Notes under the pieces: generated by a model
Told to the model about the DNA's origin: nothing
The model's database searches: none
Seen by the model: only the letters and a program-made list of their open reading frames with translations
Translations under genes and position numbers: made by a program
Part shown: in pieces, positions 1 to 7,557 of the stretch
Layout of the letters: the number at the start of each line of letters is the position of its first letter
How positions within the stretch are numbered: position 1 is the first letter of the stretch
Origin: JACPDD01 sp040900105
GTDB taxonomy: Bacteria; Patescibacteriota; Microgenomatia; Levybacterales; UBA12049
DNA length: 19,604 nt
Assembly (NCBI GenBank): GCA_040900105.1
Contig: JBBDZP010000044.1
Coordinates: 1-19,604 of the forward strand
Direction of reading: 5' to 3'

Positions 1-70
1 CTTTGTGAGCTACAGACGAATATGGATAAAATCTACCCGAATAACCACCTACCAATACTACTGCCTGCAT
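1..70 (-). CDS. Sugar-phosphate nucleotidyltransferase, N-terminal fragment
   Basis: The gene begins with ATG at 70-68 on the minus strand and runs off the window edge, so only about 23 codons are visible. They read MQAVVLVGGYSGRFYPYSS and then VAHK. This matches the start of the NTP_transferase family (GlmU, RmlA and ManC type), where a short beta strand leads into the nucleotide-binding G-G-x-S-x-R-F loop. Such enzymes join a sugar 1-phosphate to an NTP to give an NDP-sugar. The start lies 4 bp after the murA stop, so it is probably the next gene of the mur operon. A role in making UDP-GlcNAc or another envelope sugar would fit, but the substrate cannot be read from this fragment. Confidence 0.7.
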   Translation of the reverse strand, partial: MQAVVLVGGYSGRFYPYSSVAHK

Positions 71-74
71 AATA

Positions 75-1403
75 TTACTCCCTTACCCTCTTAATATCCG
101 CGCCAAGGCTCTTAACTCTTTTTTCAAAACGCTCGTACCCTCTGTCCAAATGCTCCACTCCAAAAACTACGCTTTCTCCGTTTGCTGAAAGTGCCGCCAG
201 AACCAGCGTTGCACCGGCTCTTAAGTCTGCGATGTCAACTACCGCATTGTGAAGTTTTGCGGGGCCCGTGACCCTTGCCGCATGGCGGTACTTGGATTTA
301 TTATCCGTTAAATTAAAGTTATAAACTTCCTTTGGGTTTTTTACCTCTGGGTTAAAAAGCTCTATCTTTGCTCCCATTTTAAGAAGCTGTGGTACATAGC
401 TGAATCTGTTTTCATAAACGGTCTCGTGAATTGCGGATGTTCCGTCCGCTTTTGTCATAAGGACTACCCACGGACCTTGCCAATCTGTCATAAACCCTGG
501 GTAAAAACCTGTTGTCACATCTGTTGGCTTAAGTTTTCCTTGGTAGAAAAAGCGCAGATCCTTCCCTTTTATTTCAAAGCCTCCGCCTGCCTCTTTAAAC
601 TTCTCCAAAAATTCCAAAAGTCCTACTTTGCCAACATTTTTAACCGTAATGTCCCCTTCCGTAATAAGAGCTGCTAGGGCAAAAGTTACTATTTCATTTC
701 TATCCGCTGCTATTTTGAATCTTGTACCGTGGAGTTTTTCCACTCCTGTAATTTCTATTGTTCTCCTACTGGTTCTTTTAACTTTTGCTCCCATTTGATT
801 TAGGAATGCGATGAGCTCGTCAACCTCAGGCTCCTCCGCGGCGTTTCTAAGAATTGTTTTTCCTTTGGAAAGGACTGCAGCCATAATAAGAGTCTCCGTA
901 CCCGTATGGGTGTTTTTCTCGAATTCATAATCAGCACCTTTCAGTCCGCTTGTTGCCTTTATGTGGAAAAATCCGTCCTTACTGTTGTACGTTACATTTA
1001 CTCCCATTGCCTTAAGTCCCGAAATGATTCTATCTATTGGCCTTGCCCCAATCCTGCATCCGCCCGGGTTTGGAATCACGGCGCTTTTTTGACGTGCCAG
1101 AAGCGGTGCTACGAATATTGCGGAAGTCCTGACCTCTGCTGCGGCTTCCAGAGCAATTTTATCTTTTTTAAACTCCCGCATTCTTACATACGCCGCATGA
1201 TCTTCTATTCTTACATCTCCCCCAAGTTCACGCACAATGTCAACCATCACCGAAAAATCGGATATCAAGGGGATATTATCTATAATGACTTCGTCCGAAG
1301 TTAGGCATGCGGCAACCACTATCTTAAGAGCTACATTCTTGGCTCCTGATATAGAGACCTCGCCCTTAAGTTTCTTTCCGCCTTTTATAATAAATTTGTC
1401 CAT
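75..1403 (-). CDS. murA: UDP-N-acetylglucosamine 1-carboxyvinyltransferase
   Basis: MurA carries out the first committed step of peptidoglycan synthesis in the cytoplasm, transferring enolpyruvate from PEP to UDP-GlcNAc. The 442 residues cover the full EPSP-synthase fold, slightly longer than the usual ~420. Family residues are in place: the catalytic-region Lys-Asn at 22-23 in SGAKN, the loop PGGCRIGARP with the PEP-binding Cys at 116, and an Asp at 307 in the segment YPGFMTDWQ. Cys116 means the enzyme is predicted to be fosfomycin-sensitive, because Asp at this site gives natural resistance. It starts 20 bp after murC and is followed after 4 bp by a nucleotidyltransferase, so it is read as part of the murF-murE-murC-murA run. 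There is no Shine-Dalgarno sequence before the ATG. Confidence 0.96.
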   Translation of the reverse strand: MDKFIIKGGKKLKGEVSISGAKNVALKIVVAACLTSDEVIIDNIPLISDFSVMVDIVRELGGDVRIEDHAAYVRMREFKKDKIALEAAAEVRTSAIFVAPLLARQKSAVIPNPGGCRIGARPIDRIISGLKAMGVNVTYNSKDGFFHIKATSGLKGADYEFEKNTHTGTETLIMAAVLSKGKTILRNAAEEPEVDELIAFLNQMGAKVKRTSRRTIEITGVEKLHGTRFKIAADRNEIVTFALAALITEGDITVKNVGKVGLLEFLEKFKEAGGGFEIKGKDLRFFYQGKLKPTDVTTGFYPGFMTDWQGPWVVLMTKADGTSAIHETVYENRFSYVPQLLKMGAKIELFNPEVKNPKEVYNFNLTDNKSKYRHAARVTGPAKLHNAVVDIADLRAGATLVLAALSANGESVVFGVEHLDRGYERFEKRVKSLGADIKRVRE

Positions 1404-1411
1404 ATCAGTAT

Positions 1412-1443
1412 AATTTTCAATTTCTAATTTTCAATTTCTAATT
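1412..1443. repeat. 14-bp tandem duplication over the murC stop codon
   Basis: AATTTTCAATTTCT occurs twice in direct succession (1412-1425 and 1426-1439), followed by a partial third AATT. The murC stop (1426-1424) lies at the junction of the two full units. The unit is not a multiple of three, so the duplication probably set the present end of MurC (residues EIEN). It looks like a slippage product. Confidence 0.7.
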
Positions 1444-2845
1444 CTTGCCAAATCTTGTATACGTCCCCTGCTCCCATAGAAATAACAACGGTATTTCTAT
1501 CGTACTGCTTTTGAAGCATATATTCTATCACATCGGAAAGTTTTGGCAGGAAAATAGTGCTCCTATGATTTTTGGTTATTTCTTGTGCCAAAAGCTCAGA
1601 AGAAACCGAAGGATCTGTTTTCTCACGTAAAGATGCATAAATATTCGTAAGTATTACTGTGTTTGCATCAATAAATGAGGTTTTAAATTCATCGAACAAG
1701 GATTTTGTTCGGGAATAGGTATGCGGCTGGAAAATACAGACAATTCTTTCTTTTGGAAATGTTTTTCTGAACGCCTGTAGGGTTTTTTTGATCTCGGTTG
1801 GGTGGTGTGCGTAATCGTCAAAGACAAGAGCTCCGCTTTTGAGTTTTCCTACATACTCTGCTCTTCTTTTACTTCCTTTGTATGCCGAAATGCCCGATTT
1901 TATCTTATCAATGGAAACACCAAGTTCGCAACCTACAATAATCGCAGAAAGAGCATTCACAGCATTGTGTTCGCCTACAACATTTAAACTGAATTCCCCA
2001 AGCTCTACACCGCGGGCATTCACCCAGAAAAACATTTTCTCTCCTGAGATATTAATTCTTTTGGCAAAGTAGTCATTTTTTGGAGAAAGACCAAAAGTCA
2101 CAACTTTACCTTCGTTTCGTTCAAGAATTCTCTGGATTTGCGGATCATCTCCGTTGACAACAAGTAGCCCGTCAGATGTTAAATTACGGCTAAATTTAAT
2201 AAACGCGCTTCTTATATCATCTATTGACTCATATATATCGGGGTGATCAAACTCTATGTTTGTAAAAACCATGGTTTTTGGATGCTGCCACAAAAATTTT
2301 ACCGTTTTATCCGACTCGGGGTCCGTTATGTATTCATCGGCTTCCGCAATAAAGTACTTTCCGCGCCCTATATGTCCGGGGCTACCCAGACTTGGAATGT
2401 CTCCTGTTCCAACAATATAAGACGGGTCAAATCCCGCAACCTTAAGGACAGTTGCAATCATTGCGACTGTTGTTGTTTTCCCATGTGTGCCCGCAACGGA
2501 GATACCCTCAAACTGCCTACCGAGAAGCGTTCCCTCCATAAACTCTCCCACCGCTTGTCCTTGCATTAGAACCTTTATTCCTTTTGCTTTTGCGGCCTTG
2601 ACCTCCACATTGTTCGCCCCGCCATGCGCTCCGCTTGCAATAACCAAGTCCGGCTGTCCCACATGGAAAGCATCAAACCCAATAAGCGGGGTTATTCCTG
2701 CTCTCCTGAGTGATTCATCCGTAATAAACTGCTCATCAATGTCAGATCCCGAAACTTTTATCTTTGCCTCACAAGCTGCAATTGCCAAGGGAGCCATTCC
2801 CACACCTTTTATTCCAACGAAGTGAATTGATTTAATTTTTTTCAT
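1424..2845 (-). CDS. murC: UDP-N-acetylmuramate--L-alanine ligase
   Basis: MurC adds L-alanine to UDP-MurNAc using ATP, the first amino acid of the stem peptide. All three Mur-ligase domains are present: an N-terminal Rossmann domain with a GIKGVGM loop for UDP-MurNAc, a central ATPase domain with the P-loop GTHGKTT at about residues 119-125, and a C-terminal domain with the DDYAHHP motif. The length of 473 aa is normal. I chose the ATG at 2845, directly after the murE stop with 1 bp between, because it precedes the usual MKKIKSIHFVG start. An in-frame TTG at 2863 would add six residues and overlap murE. No Shine-Dalgarno site is visible, so translation is probably coupled to murE. Confidence 0.95.
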   Translation of the reverse strand: MKKIKSIHFVGIKGVGMAPLAIAACEAKIKVSGSDIDEQFITDESLRRAGITPLIGFDAFHVGQPDLVIASGAHGGANNVEVKAAKAKGIKVLMQGQAVGEFMEGTLLGRQFEGISVAGTHGKTTTVAMIATVLKVAGFDPSYIVGTGDIPSLGSPGHIGRGKYFIAEADEYITDPESDKTVKFLWQHPKTMVFTNIEFDHPDIYESIDDIRSAFIKFSRNLTSDGLLVVNGDDPQIQRILERNEGKVVTFGLSPKNDYFAKRINISGEKMFFWVNARGVELGEFSLNVVGEHNAVNALSAIIVGCELGVSIDKIKSGISAYKGSKRRAEYVGKLKSGALVFDDYAHHPTEIKKTLQAFRKTFPKERIVCIFQPHTYSRTKSLFDEFKTSFIDANTVILTNIYASLREKTDPSVSSELLAQEITKNHRSTIFLPKLSDVIEYMLQKQYDRNTVVISMGAGDVYKIWQELEIEN

Positions 2846-2846
2846 A

Positions 2847-4037
2847 TTAAGATCTAAGCGCAAGCGCTTCTTTCACAGACTCTTCATCGCTCCACTCAAC
2901 TTCTGTACCTGAAATATTCATAGACCTTTCATGTCCTTTGCCCGTAATAAGTACAAAATCGCCGTCTTTGGCCATAGTAACTGCCGTCTGAATAGCTTCA
3001 CTTCTATCTGAAATTTTATATACCTCGGGCTTTCCGTCTTTAGCATCAATTCCCAAAGCAATATCTTCTATGATATCTTCAACTTTTTCTCTTCTTGGGT
3101 CTTCCGCTGTTAAAATTATGGCATTTGAGTACTTTGCGGAAATCCCACCCATTACGGGGCGCTTTACAGCATCTCTTTTTCCTGCACACCCAAAAACATG
3201 AATAAGTCTTCCGTCCCCTTCAAGATTAATTGAGGATAATATTTTCTCAAAAGAATTAGGAGTGTGTGCAAAATCAATCATAACTCTAAACGGCCCTTCA
3301 GAAACTATCTCTTGTCTTCCCTTTGGAAGCAGGAAGCTTGGAAGTGCTTTTTCAATAGTTTTGATATCTAAGCCCAAAGTTTTACACGCTAAAGCCGCTG
3401 CCAAAACGTTATAGAGGTTAAACTTCTCCAGAACATTGTTTTGCACTTTAAGCCCCTTGGTATTCAAATCCGTTTCGTCCAAAAAGGAATAAACCAAGGT
3501 ATTTTTGTCTCTTAATTTCTCGTTCATAAACTCAAAAGACTTGTCATCCTTATTTATAATTGCAACTTTTGATTTTTTCATAAGTTTTGATTTTGTTTTA
3601 AGGTAATTTTCATAAGTTTTGTGATAATCCAAATGTTCGTCGGTTACATTTGTCAAAACTCCTACCTCAAAATTTACTCCCCAAACTCTATGCTGGTCCA
3701 AAGCATGAGAAGTTACCTCTAAAACTACGTATTTCTTGCGCTTGTCTTTAAGTTTTGAAATCCTTTTCAAAAGCTTTTGTACTGTCCACTCAGACGGTGT
3801 AGTAACATGAAGTCCTATATCTTCATAAAATCCTTCAATAGATGCTCCCACAGTTGAAATCATTGAAGAATTCAGTCCCGCTTCGGTTAGAATATGGTGG
3901 ATTAGATTAACCGTTGTTGTTTTTCCATCCGTTCCTGTAACTCCAATAACAACAAGATTTCTGGAAGGGAATCCGTACCAAATATTTGCAAGAACCGCGT
4001 TTAAAAGGTGATAAATATTTTTAATTTTTTGCCACAT
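2847..4037 (-). CDS. murE: MurE-type UDP-MurNAc-tripeptide synthetase, lacking domain 1
   Basis: MurE adds the third stem-peptide residue to UDP-MurNAc-L-Ala-D-Glu. The P-loop GVTGTDGKTTT sits at residues 32-42, only about 30 residues from the start. Full-length MurE (~490 aa) has roughly 90 more N-terminal residues forming the UDP-binding domain. This 396-aa protein keeps only the ATPase and C-terminal domains, with TSHALDQ at 109-115, VTDEHLDYH at 131-139, DFAHTPNS at 255-262 and GKGHE at 366-370. At the substrate-selecting site, where DAP-adding enzymes have DNPR, it reads EDPR (312-315). The retained Pro-Arg leans towards diaminopimelate, but this is inference. It lies 89 bp after murF and 1 bp before murC. 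Confidence 0.92.
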   Translation of the reverse strand: MWQKIKNIYHLLNAVLANIWYGFPSRNLVVIGVTGTDGKTTTVNLIHHILTEAGLNSSMISTVGASIEGFYEDIGLHVTTPSEWTVQKLLKRISKLKDKRKKYVVLEVTSHALDQHRVWGVNFEVGVLTNVTDEHLDYHKTYENYLKTKSKLMKKSKVAIINKDDKSFEFMNEKLRDKNTLVYSFLDETDLNTKGLKVQNNVLEKFNLYNVLAAALACKTLGLDIKTIEKALPSFLLPKGRQEIVSEGPFRVMIDFAHTPNSFEKILSSINLEGDGRLIHVFGCAGKRDAVKRPVMGGISAKYSNAIILTAEDPRREKVEDIIEDIALGIDAKDGKPEVYKISDRSEAIQTAVTMAKDGDFVLITGKGHERSMNISGTEVEWSDEESVKEALALRS

Positions 4038-4046
4038 GGTTTAATA

Positions 4047-4076
4047 ATTGTCAATTTCAAATACTACAAATGTCAA
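4047..4076 (-). promoter_or_regulatory. Possible promoter for murE
   Basis: On the minus strand a perfect -35 TTGACA (4076-4071) is followed after 18 bp by GACAAT (4052-4047), which lies 9 bp before the murE ATG. Four of six -10 bases match. The short distance would give an almost leaderless mRNA. It is the only clear promoter in the 89-bp gap between murF and murE. Confidence 0.4.
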
Positions 4077-4126
4077 ATAACCAAATATTGGCAGTATTGG
4101 TATGTATTTGTACATATTGATAGCCT

Positions 4127-5461
4127 TTATAAGGCCTCTGACCTCTTCTTGTCCCAAAACTCACCACGTCTGCATAATTTTTCTTTGTCTCTTGAATTTT
4201 CAAGAAGCATTTCGGTAGCTTTTTCAAGAAATAAAGTGTTTTGTGATCCTTTGATAAGTATTACATCTTTTTCTTGAATATTGCTCAGAATGGCATCGCG
4301 GGCTTGGGTGAATGTTTCAAATGATAGATAATCAAACTTATTTTTCTTAAGTACCGGAGCAACGTACTCTACCATTTGAGGTCCAATCAAAACTGCGAAA
4401 TCGCAGGTTTTAAGAATTTTTTCGGCCACAATCTTGTGAATTTTAGCGGAAACACTACCCAGCTCCCTCATGTCTGCTAAAATTGCGACTTTTCTCCTTT
4501 TTCCGCTTACTTTTTTAAGCAAATCTAAAATATCCAAGATGGGGGGAAGAGTTGCGTTATTATAAGAGGAGTCAATAATTGTTGTATTTTTAATGCCGTC
4601 AAATACGGACAGCCTTCCGGGCGGAAGTTTGAAGTTCCGCTCTAGATTTAAAATTGCGTCACCCATTGAAATCCCAAGGTAAAGAGCAATAGACAAGGCA
4701 GAAAGAAATGAACGCGCGTAGTGGTCCGGAAGCATTTGATTTACTTCAAACTTATAAGTTTCCCTAAAATGTTTTACATTGAAGCTGAATTTATCTAAAG
4801 TTACTTCAAATCCGTCCCCGTAAAAATCCGTGGTTTCTTTTTTTATTGAAATAGTAGATTTTCTGGCTTGCAGAAGCGCGAATTCTCTCTCAATAATAGG
4901 GTCGTCTATATTTACAACCGCAAACCCGTCTCCGGGAAGTGACTTTAGAAGAAGCATTTCCTGCTCTGCAGTTTTATTTAAAATTTCTTTTTCGCTGCCT
5001 GCAAAGTAAACGCTGTGTTCATATGCTATGTTTGTAAGAACGGCTATCTTGGGTTTTATAATTTTAAGCAAATAGCTCATGTTTTTAGGCTCATTTGGCC
5101 CGTCTATACCCATTTCCGCGACATAAACGTCGTACTGCTTCCAGTTAAGAAAGATGCCTGCAAATGAGGCAAGCACGATTCTTATCCAGTCCAAAATTGT
5201 GTAATTTCCCGGATCTATTCCTAAAATATCCAGAGGAACGCCTGTTTCGCTGTTTTTACCCTTACTTTGCTTTATTTTATACTTTGAGGATATGGCCGAG
5301 CCAATAATTGCCGCGAGTGAACTTTTCCCGCTGGCGCCGCCAACACCCACAATAATTGGATTTATTTTAATAAGCTGAATTTTTGCAAGCAGACGAAGGT
5401 ACGAAAGTACAAAAGACACCCCTGCCTGCCTGCAGGCAGGCAGGACTTTGTTTAAATTCAT
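4127..5461 (-). CDS. murF: MurF-type UDP-MurNAc-tripeptide--D-Ala-D-Ala ligase, lacking domain 1
   Basis: MurF completes the precursor by adding D-Ala-D-Ala to UDP-MurNAc-tripeptide. The P-loop GVGGASGKSS is at 39-48, followed by EMGIDGPNEP at 116-125, a TNIAYEH segment near 143-149, the D-S-S-Y-N-N motif at 297-302, ADMRELG at 329-335 and a C-terminal KGSQNT loop. The order and spacing are those of MurF. The ~90-residue N-terminal uridine-binding domain is missing, as in the neighbouring MurE. Residues 7-14 (LPACRQAG) are encoded by a 24-bp palindrome that seems to have been inserted into the extreme 5' end. The ATG at 5461 is supported by a TATAAT box 6 bp upstream. The gene is divergent from topoisomerase IB. 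Confidence 0.9.
   Translation of the reverse strand: MNLNKVLPACRQAGVSFVLSYLRLLAKIQLIKINPIIVGVGGASGKSSLAAIIGSAISSKYKIKQSKGKNSETGVPLDILGIDPGNYTILDWIRIVLASFAGIFLNWKQYDVYVAEMGIDGPNEPKNMSYLLKIIKPKIAVLTNIAYEHSVYFAGSEKEILNKTAEQEMLLLKSLPGDGFAVVNIDDPIIEREFALLQARKSTISIKKETTDFYGDGFEVTLDKFSFNVKHFRETYKFEVNQMLPDHYARSFLSALSIALYLGISMGDAILNLERNFKLPPGRLSVFDGIKNTTIIDSSYNNATLPPILDILDLLKKVSGKRRKVAILADMRELGSVSAKIHKIVAEKILKTCDFAVLIGPQMVEYVAPVLKKNKFDYLSFETFTQARDAILSNIQEKDVILIKGSQNTLFLEKATEMLLENSRDKEKLCRRGEFWDKKRSEAL
5421..5444. repeat. 24-bp perfect palindrome inside murF
   Basis: The half-site CCTGCCTGCCTG is followed immediately by its reverse complement, giving perfect two-fold symmetry over 24 bp. It is G+C-rich in an A+T-rich neighbourhood. 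It is read in frame as PACRQAG near the MurF N-terminus, before the first conserved motif. From memory, similar peptides from such palindromes recur in proteins of uncultured Patescibacteria, which suggests a dispersed REP-like element. Confidence 0.9.
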
Positions 5462-5467
5462 CCTTGT

Positions 5468-5497
5468 ATTATACCTTTTCTAAGCTTGCAAATCCAA
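5468..5497 (-). promoter_or_regulatory. murF promoter, leaderless type
   Basis: A perfect TATAAT (minus strand, 5473-5468) ends 6 bp before the murF ATG. The expected start of transcription therefore falls at or next to the start codon. A weak -35 (TTGGAT, 5497-5492) is 18 bp upstream. It overlaps the promoter of the divergent topoisomerase gene. Confidence 0.65.
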
Positions 5498-5512
5498 AAA
5501 AAACACTCTAAT
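5486..5512 (+). promoter_or_regulatory. Topoisomerase IB promoter, leaderless type
   Basis: TTGCAA (5486-5491) and TCTAAT (5507-5512) are separated by 15 bp, and the -10 lies 8 bp before the ATG at 5521. The match is moderate. It shares the 59-bp gap with the murF promoter on the other strand, so the two may compete for polymerase. Confidence 0.45.
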
Positions 5513-5520
5513 CTAAACCT

Positions 5521-6576
5521 ATGAGCCCACTTGATACGCAAGAGCTTAAAAGCGAGCTTAAAAAAGAAGGTTTGCGCTACATTACGGATGAAAAGCCCGG
5601 ATTTATGAGGCAACATCCGCCAGCCGGCGGAGGCAAGGGCTTTGTTTATTATGATACGGACGGTAAGAAAATTAAAGACAAAGCAGTAACTACCCGTATT
5701 GAAAAACTCGCAATCCCCCCCGCCTGGCAGGCTGTTTGGATATGTCCGGCGGAAAACGGATACTTACAGGCAACTGGCCTTGATGACAAACGAAGAAAAC
5801 AGTACATTTATCATCCGCAGTGGATAGAAATAACCCAGGAGAACAAATTCGCGCGCCTTGTAGACTTTGGACTATCTTTACCCACCATAAGGTCAAGAAT
5901 TGATTATGATCTGCACCAGCCGGATATGGACAAGGGAAGAGTTTTGGCAACAGTAGTATGGCTGCTTGAGCGTACATTCATAAGAATCGGCAACGATGAA
6001 TATGCAAGAGAAAATGAGTCTTTTGGGCTTACAACGCTTAGAAACCGCCACGCAAAAGTAAGAGGAGACGCGATCACTTTTAAATTTAAAGGAAAAAGCG
6101 GAGTTGAAAATATAATTGAAGTCACCAACCCGACAATTGCCAAGACTATTAGGAAATGCATTGAGCTTCCCGGCTATGAACTTTTCCAGTTTATAGATGA
6201 CGAGGGGAACAGGCACGTTATAGACTCAGCGGATGTAAATGAATTTTTAAAAGAAGTAACCAAGAGTGAATTCACAGCCAAGGATTTTAGAACTTGGGGC
6301 GCAACCAATTTATCTGCCAGAAATCTTTATAAACTTGGACACGCGGATGATGAAAAAACCATCAAACAAAATATTATTAGCACCGTAAAAGAAGTTGCAC
6401 AGCATTTGAATAACACCGTTTCAGTATGCAGAAACTATTATATTCACCCTCAAGTTCCAGTGAGCTATGCCAAGAAAATTCTAGTCCCCCACTTTGCGGG
6501 CTTTGAGCGGACGAAGAAATCAATCAAAGGCCTTTCCTGGAATGAAACGGCTCTGATCAAACTCCTGAAGAATTAA
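5521..6576 (+). CDS. DNA topoisomerase IB (poxvirus-like)
   Basis: This 351-aa protein is a eukaryotic/poxvirus-type IB topoisomerase, which relaxes supercoils by nicking one strand through a 3'-phosphotyrosyl link. The N-terminal domain includes the family stretch AIPPAWQAVWICP (64-76) and the D-D-K-R-R-K-Q-Y segment at 88-95, with an active-site Arg at about 92. The catalytic core has FKGKSG (189-194, Lys192), KDFRTWGAT (254-262, Arg257) and CRNYYIHP (303-310), where Tyr307 aligns with the nucleophile of bacterial relatives (CRxxYIHP). Length is typical for bacterial TopIB (~340-350). It is the first plus-strand gene in the window, divergent from murF, and has no functional link to the mur genes. 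Confidence 0.93.
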   Translation: MSPLDTQELKSELKKEGLRYITDEKPGFMRQHPPAGGGKGFVYYDTDGKKIKDKAVTTRIEKLAIPPAWQAVWICPAENGYLQATGLDDKRRKQYIYHPQWIEITQENKFARLVDFGLSLPTIRSRIDYDLHQPDMDKGRVLATVVWLLERTFIRIGNDEYARENESFGLTTLRNRHAKVRGDAITFKFKGKSGVENIIEVTNPTIAKTIRKCIELPGYELFQFIDDEGNRHVIDSADVNEFLKEVTKSEFTAKDFRTWGATNLSARNLYKLGHADDEKTIKQNIISTVKEVAQHLNNTVSVCRNYYIHPQVPVSYAKKILVPHFAGFERTKKSIKGLSWNETALIKLLKN

Positions 6577-6593
6577 CTTGGTTATTTTCCAAG
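6577..6593. terminator. Weak hairpin after topoisomerase IB
   Basis: CTTGG and CCAAG (6577-6581 and 6589-6593) form a 5-bp stem with a 7-nt loop directly after the topoisomerase stop. It is followed on the plus strand only by GAGTTTTCT, a poor U-tract. It overlaps the stop of the convergent broken gene. Confidence 0.25.
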
Positions 6594-6769
6594 GAGTTTT
6601 CTAACTTGATTCCTTACAGATCCATTTAGCGGAGGGTTAGGCGCTTCTTGTTGCGGCCTACCCGGAACCTTAGGAGGCCTCTTAGGCAGTATACTTCAGT
6701 AAGCTTGGCAAGTAAATTTCCATCATCTGATGGCATTTCATCCGGCCGCCGCTCTTTCTTAAAACCCAT
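6582..6769 (-). pseudogene. Small basic protein gene broken by a 1-bp deletion
   Basis: Read from ATG at 6769, the frame gives MGFKKERRPDEMPSDDGNLL then AKLTE, down to position 6695. After a -1 shift there, the next frame continues SILPKRPPKVPGRPQQEAP then NPPLNGSVRNQVRKLLGK and stops at 6582. Both halves look like real protein, and adding one A (GAAGT to GAAAGT) joins them into 62 residues. The join has no slippery heptamer, so programmed frameshifting is unlikely; a fresh mutation or an assembly error is more likely. A TAATAT box 6 bp before the ATG supports the start. The product is rich in Pro, Arg and Lys. I do not recognise the family. It follows the Cas4-like nuclease gene by 68 bp on the same strand. 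Confidence 0.55.
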
Positions 6770-6775
6770 TGACCC

Positions 6776-6803
6776 ATATTACAGTAAAATTTTGTATTGT
6801 AAA
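6776..6803 (-). promoter_or_regulatory. Promoter of the frameshifted small gene
   Basis: TTTACA (6803-6798), 16 bp, then TAATAT (6781-6776), 6 bp before the ATG at 6769. The spacing follows the leaderless pattern seen across the window. Confidence 0.45.
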
Positions 6804-6837
6804 GAGTTGATTCAAGGAAATTCTATATGCTGATGTG

Positions 6838-7518
6838 CTAAAAGGGGATGTCGGGGGTTTGGTTTGAGTCTACTTCAAAATTTTTCCTGTAAATACATAG
6901 CGTGCAGGTTTCAGACTCAGGAGGCAGTTCTCCGTTTAGGACTTCCGAAATTTCTTTAATCAAACCTAAGAAACTATCCATATCTTCCTCAATTGGATGC
7001 CACGCGGGCACAGCGGTAAAAACCACTTTCCCGTTAACCAGCTTCATCTCTTCCGGATTTATACTTACGGCTCCCATTTTGGAAATTTTAATTGGTGCTT
7101 TTCCGTCCGCCGGATTTTCCAAAGCGTATTTATATGCATGCAGCTGGCTGGAATATTTTTTGAGGATTTTTTCCATGTCCGGCGTTGTAATTTTAAAATC
7201 TATAATCGCGTACGTTCCATCTTCAAGCTTTGTCAAAATATCAAATCTGCCGGAAAGATAAACGTTTGTACCGGGAATTGGTTTGGATCTCATGAATCCT
7301 TCCTGGATTTCTATAATTCCGCTGGGAAGGTCCGGGTGAACATCCCGCAAATTCATTCCCATAATTGAAGTCTGAAGAAGTGCGTTGATCCTGCCAAACA
7401 TTGCGGGAAATGGACTGGAATACACAACGCCAAGTTTTACTTTCTGGTAGTAACAATGTTTACAATCATTCCAAAGGTAAGCAAAGTCGGAAGGGGATAA
7501 TTTATATATCGGTGCCAT
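6838..7518 (-). CDS. PD-(D/E)XK nuclease of the RecB/Cas4 type with four cysteines
   Basis: The 226-aa protein has the RecB-family nuclease core: GRFD at 90-93 (Asp93), then IIDFK at 105-109 (Asp107, Lys109), then QLHAYKYAL at 125-133 (motif QxxxY). Two cysteines lie near the N-terminus (CKHC, 19 and 22) and two near the C-terminus (CTLC, 205 and 208). In Cas4 and AddB such flanking cysteines hold a 4Fe-4S cluster, so a cluster is plausible here. There is no CRISPR array or cas gene in the window, so this is a stand-alone nuclease, perhaps for DNA repair or end processing. The ATG at 7518 lies 8 bp after an extended -10 box. It is divergent from the zinc-ribbon gene. Confidence 0.8.
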   Translation of the reverse strand: MAPIYKLSPSDFAYLWNDCKHCYYQKVKLGVVYSSPFPAMFGRINALLQTSIMGMNLRDVHPDLPSGIIEIQEGFMRSKPIPGTNVYLSGRFDILTKLEDGTYAIIDFKITTPDMEKILKKYSSQLHAYKYALENPADGKAPIKISKMGAVSINPEEMKLVNGKVVFTAVPAWHPIEEDMDSFLGLIKEISEVLNGELPPESETCTLCIYRKNFEVDSNQTPDIPF

Positions 7519-7526
7519 AGTCTTCC

Positions 7527-7535
7527 ATTATACCA
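7527..7535 (-). promoter_or_regulatory. Extended -10 promoter of the Cas4-like gene
   Basis: TGGTATAAT (minus strand, 7535-7527) is a perfect extended -10, ending 8 bp before the ATG at 7518, so the message should have almost no leader. No good -35 is visible, which is usual for extended -10 promoters. Confidence 0.65.
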
Positions 7536-7557
7536 CGCAGTAAGTTTTGCCGAAACA

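Noticed and set aside
906..1304. Plus-strand open frame opposite murA
   Set aside because: It is a shadow of the murA coding strand; MurA motifs on the minus strand are complete.
6690..6700. Programmed -1 frameshift in the small gene
   Set aside because: The site reads CTTACTGAAGTATAC, with no X-XXY-YYZ heptamer or clear downstream stimulator. A simple one-base deletion fits better.
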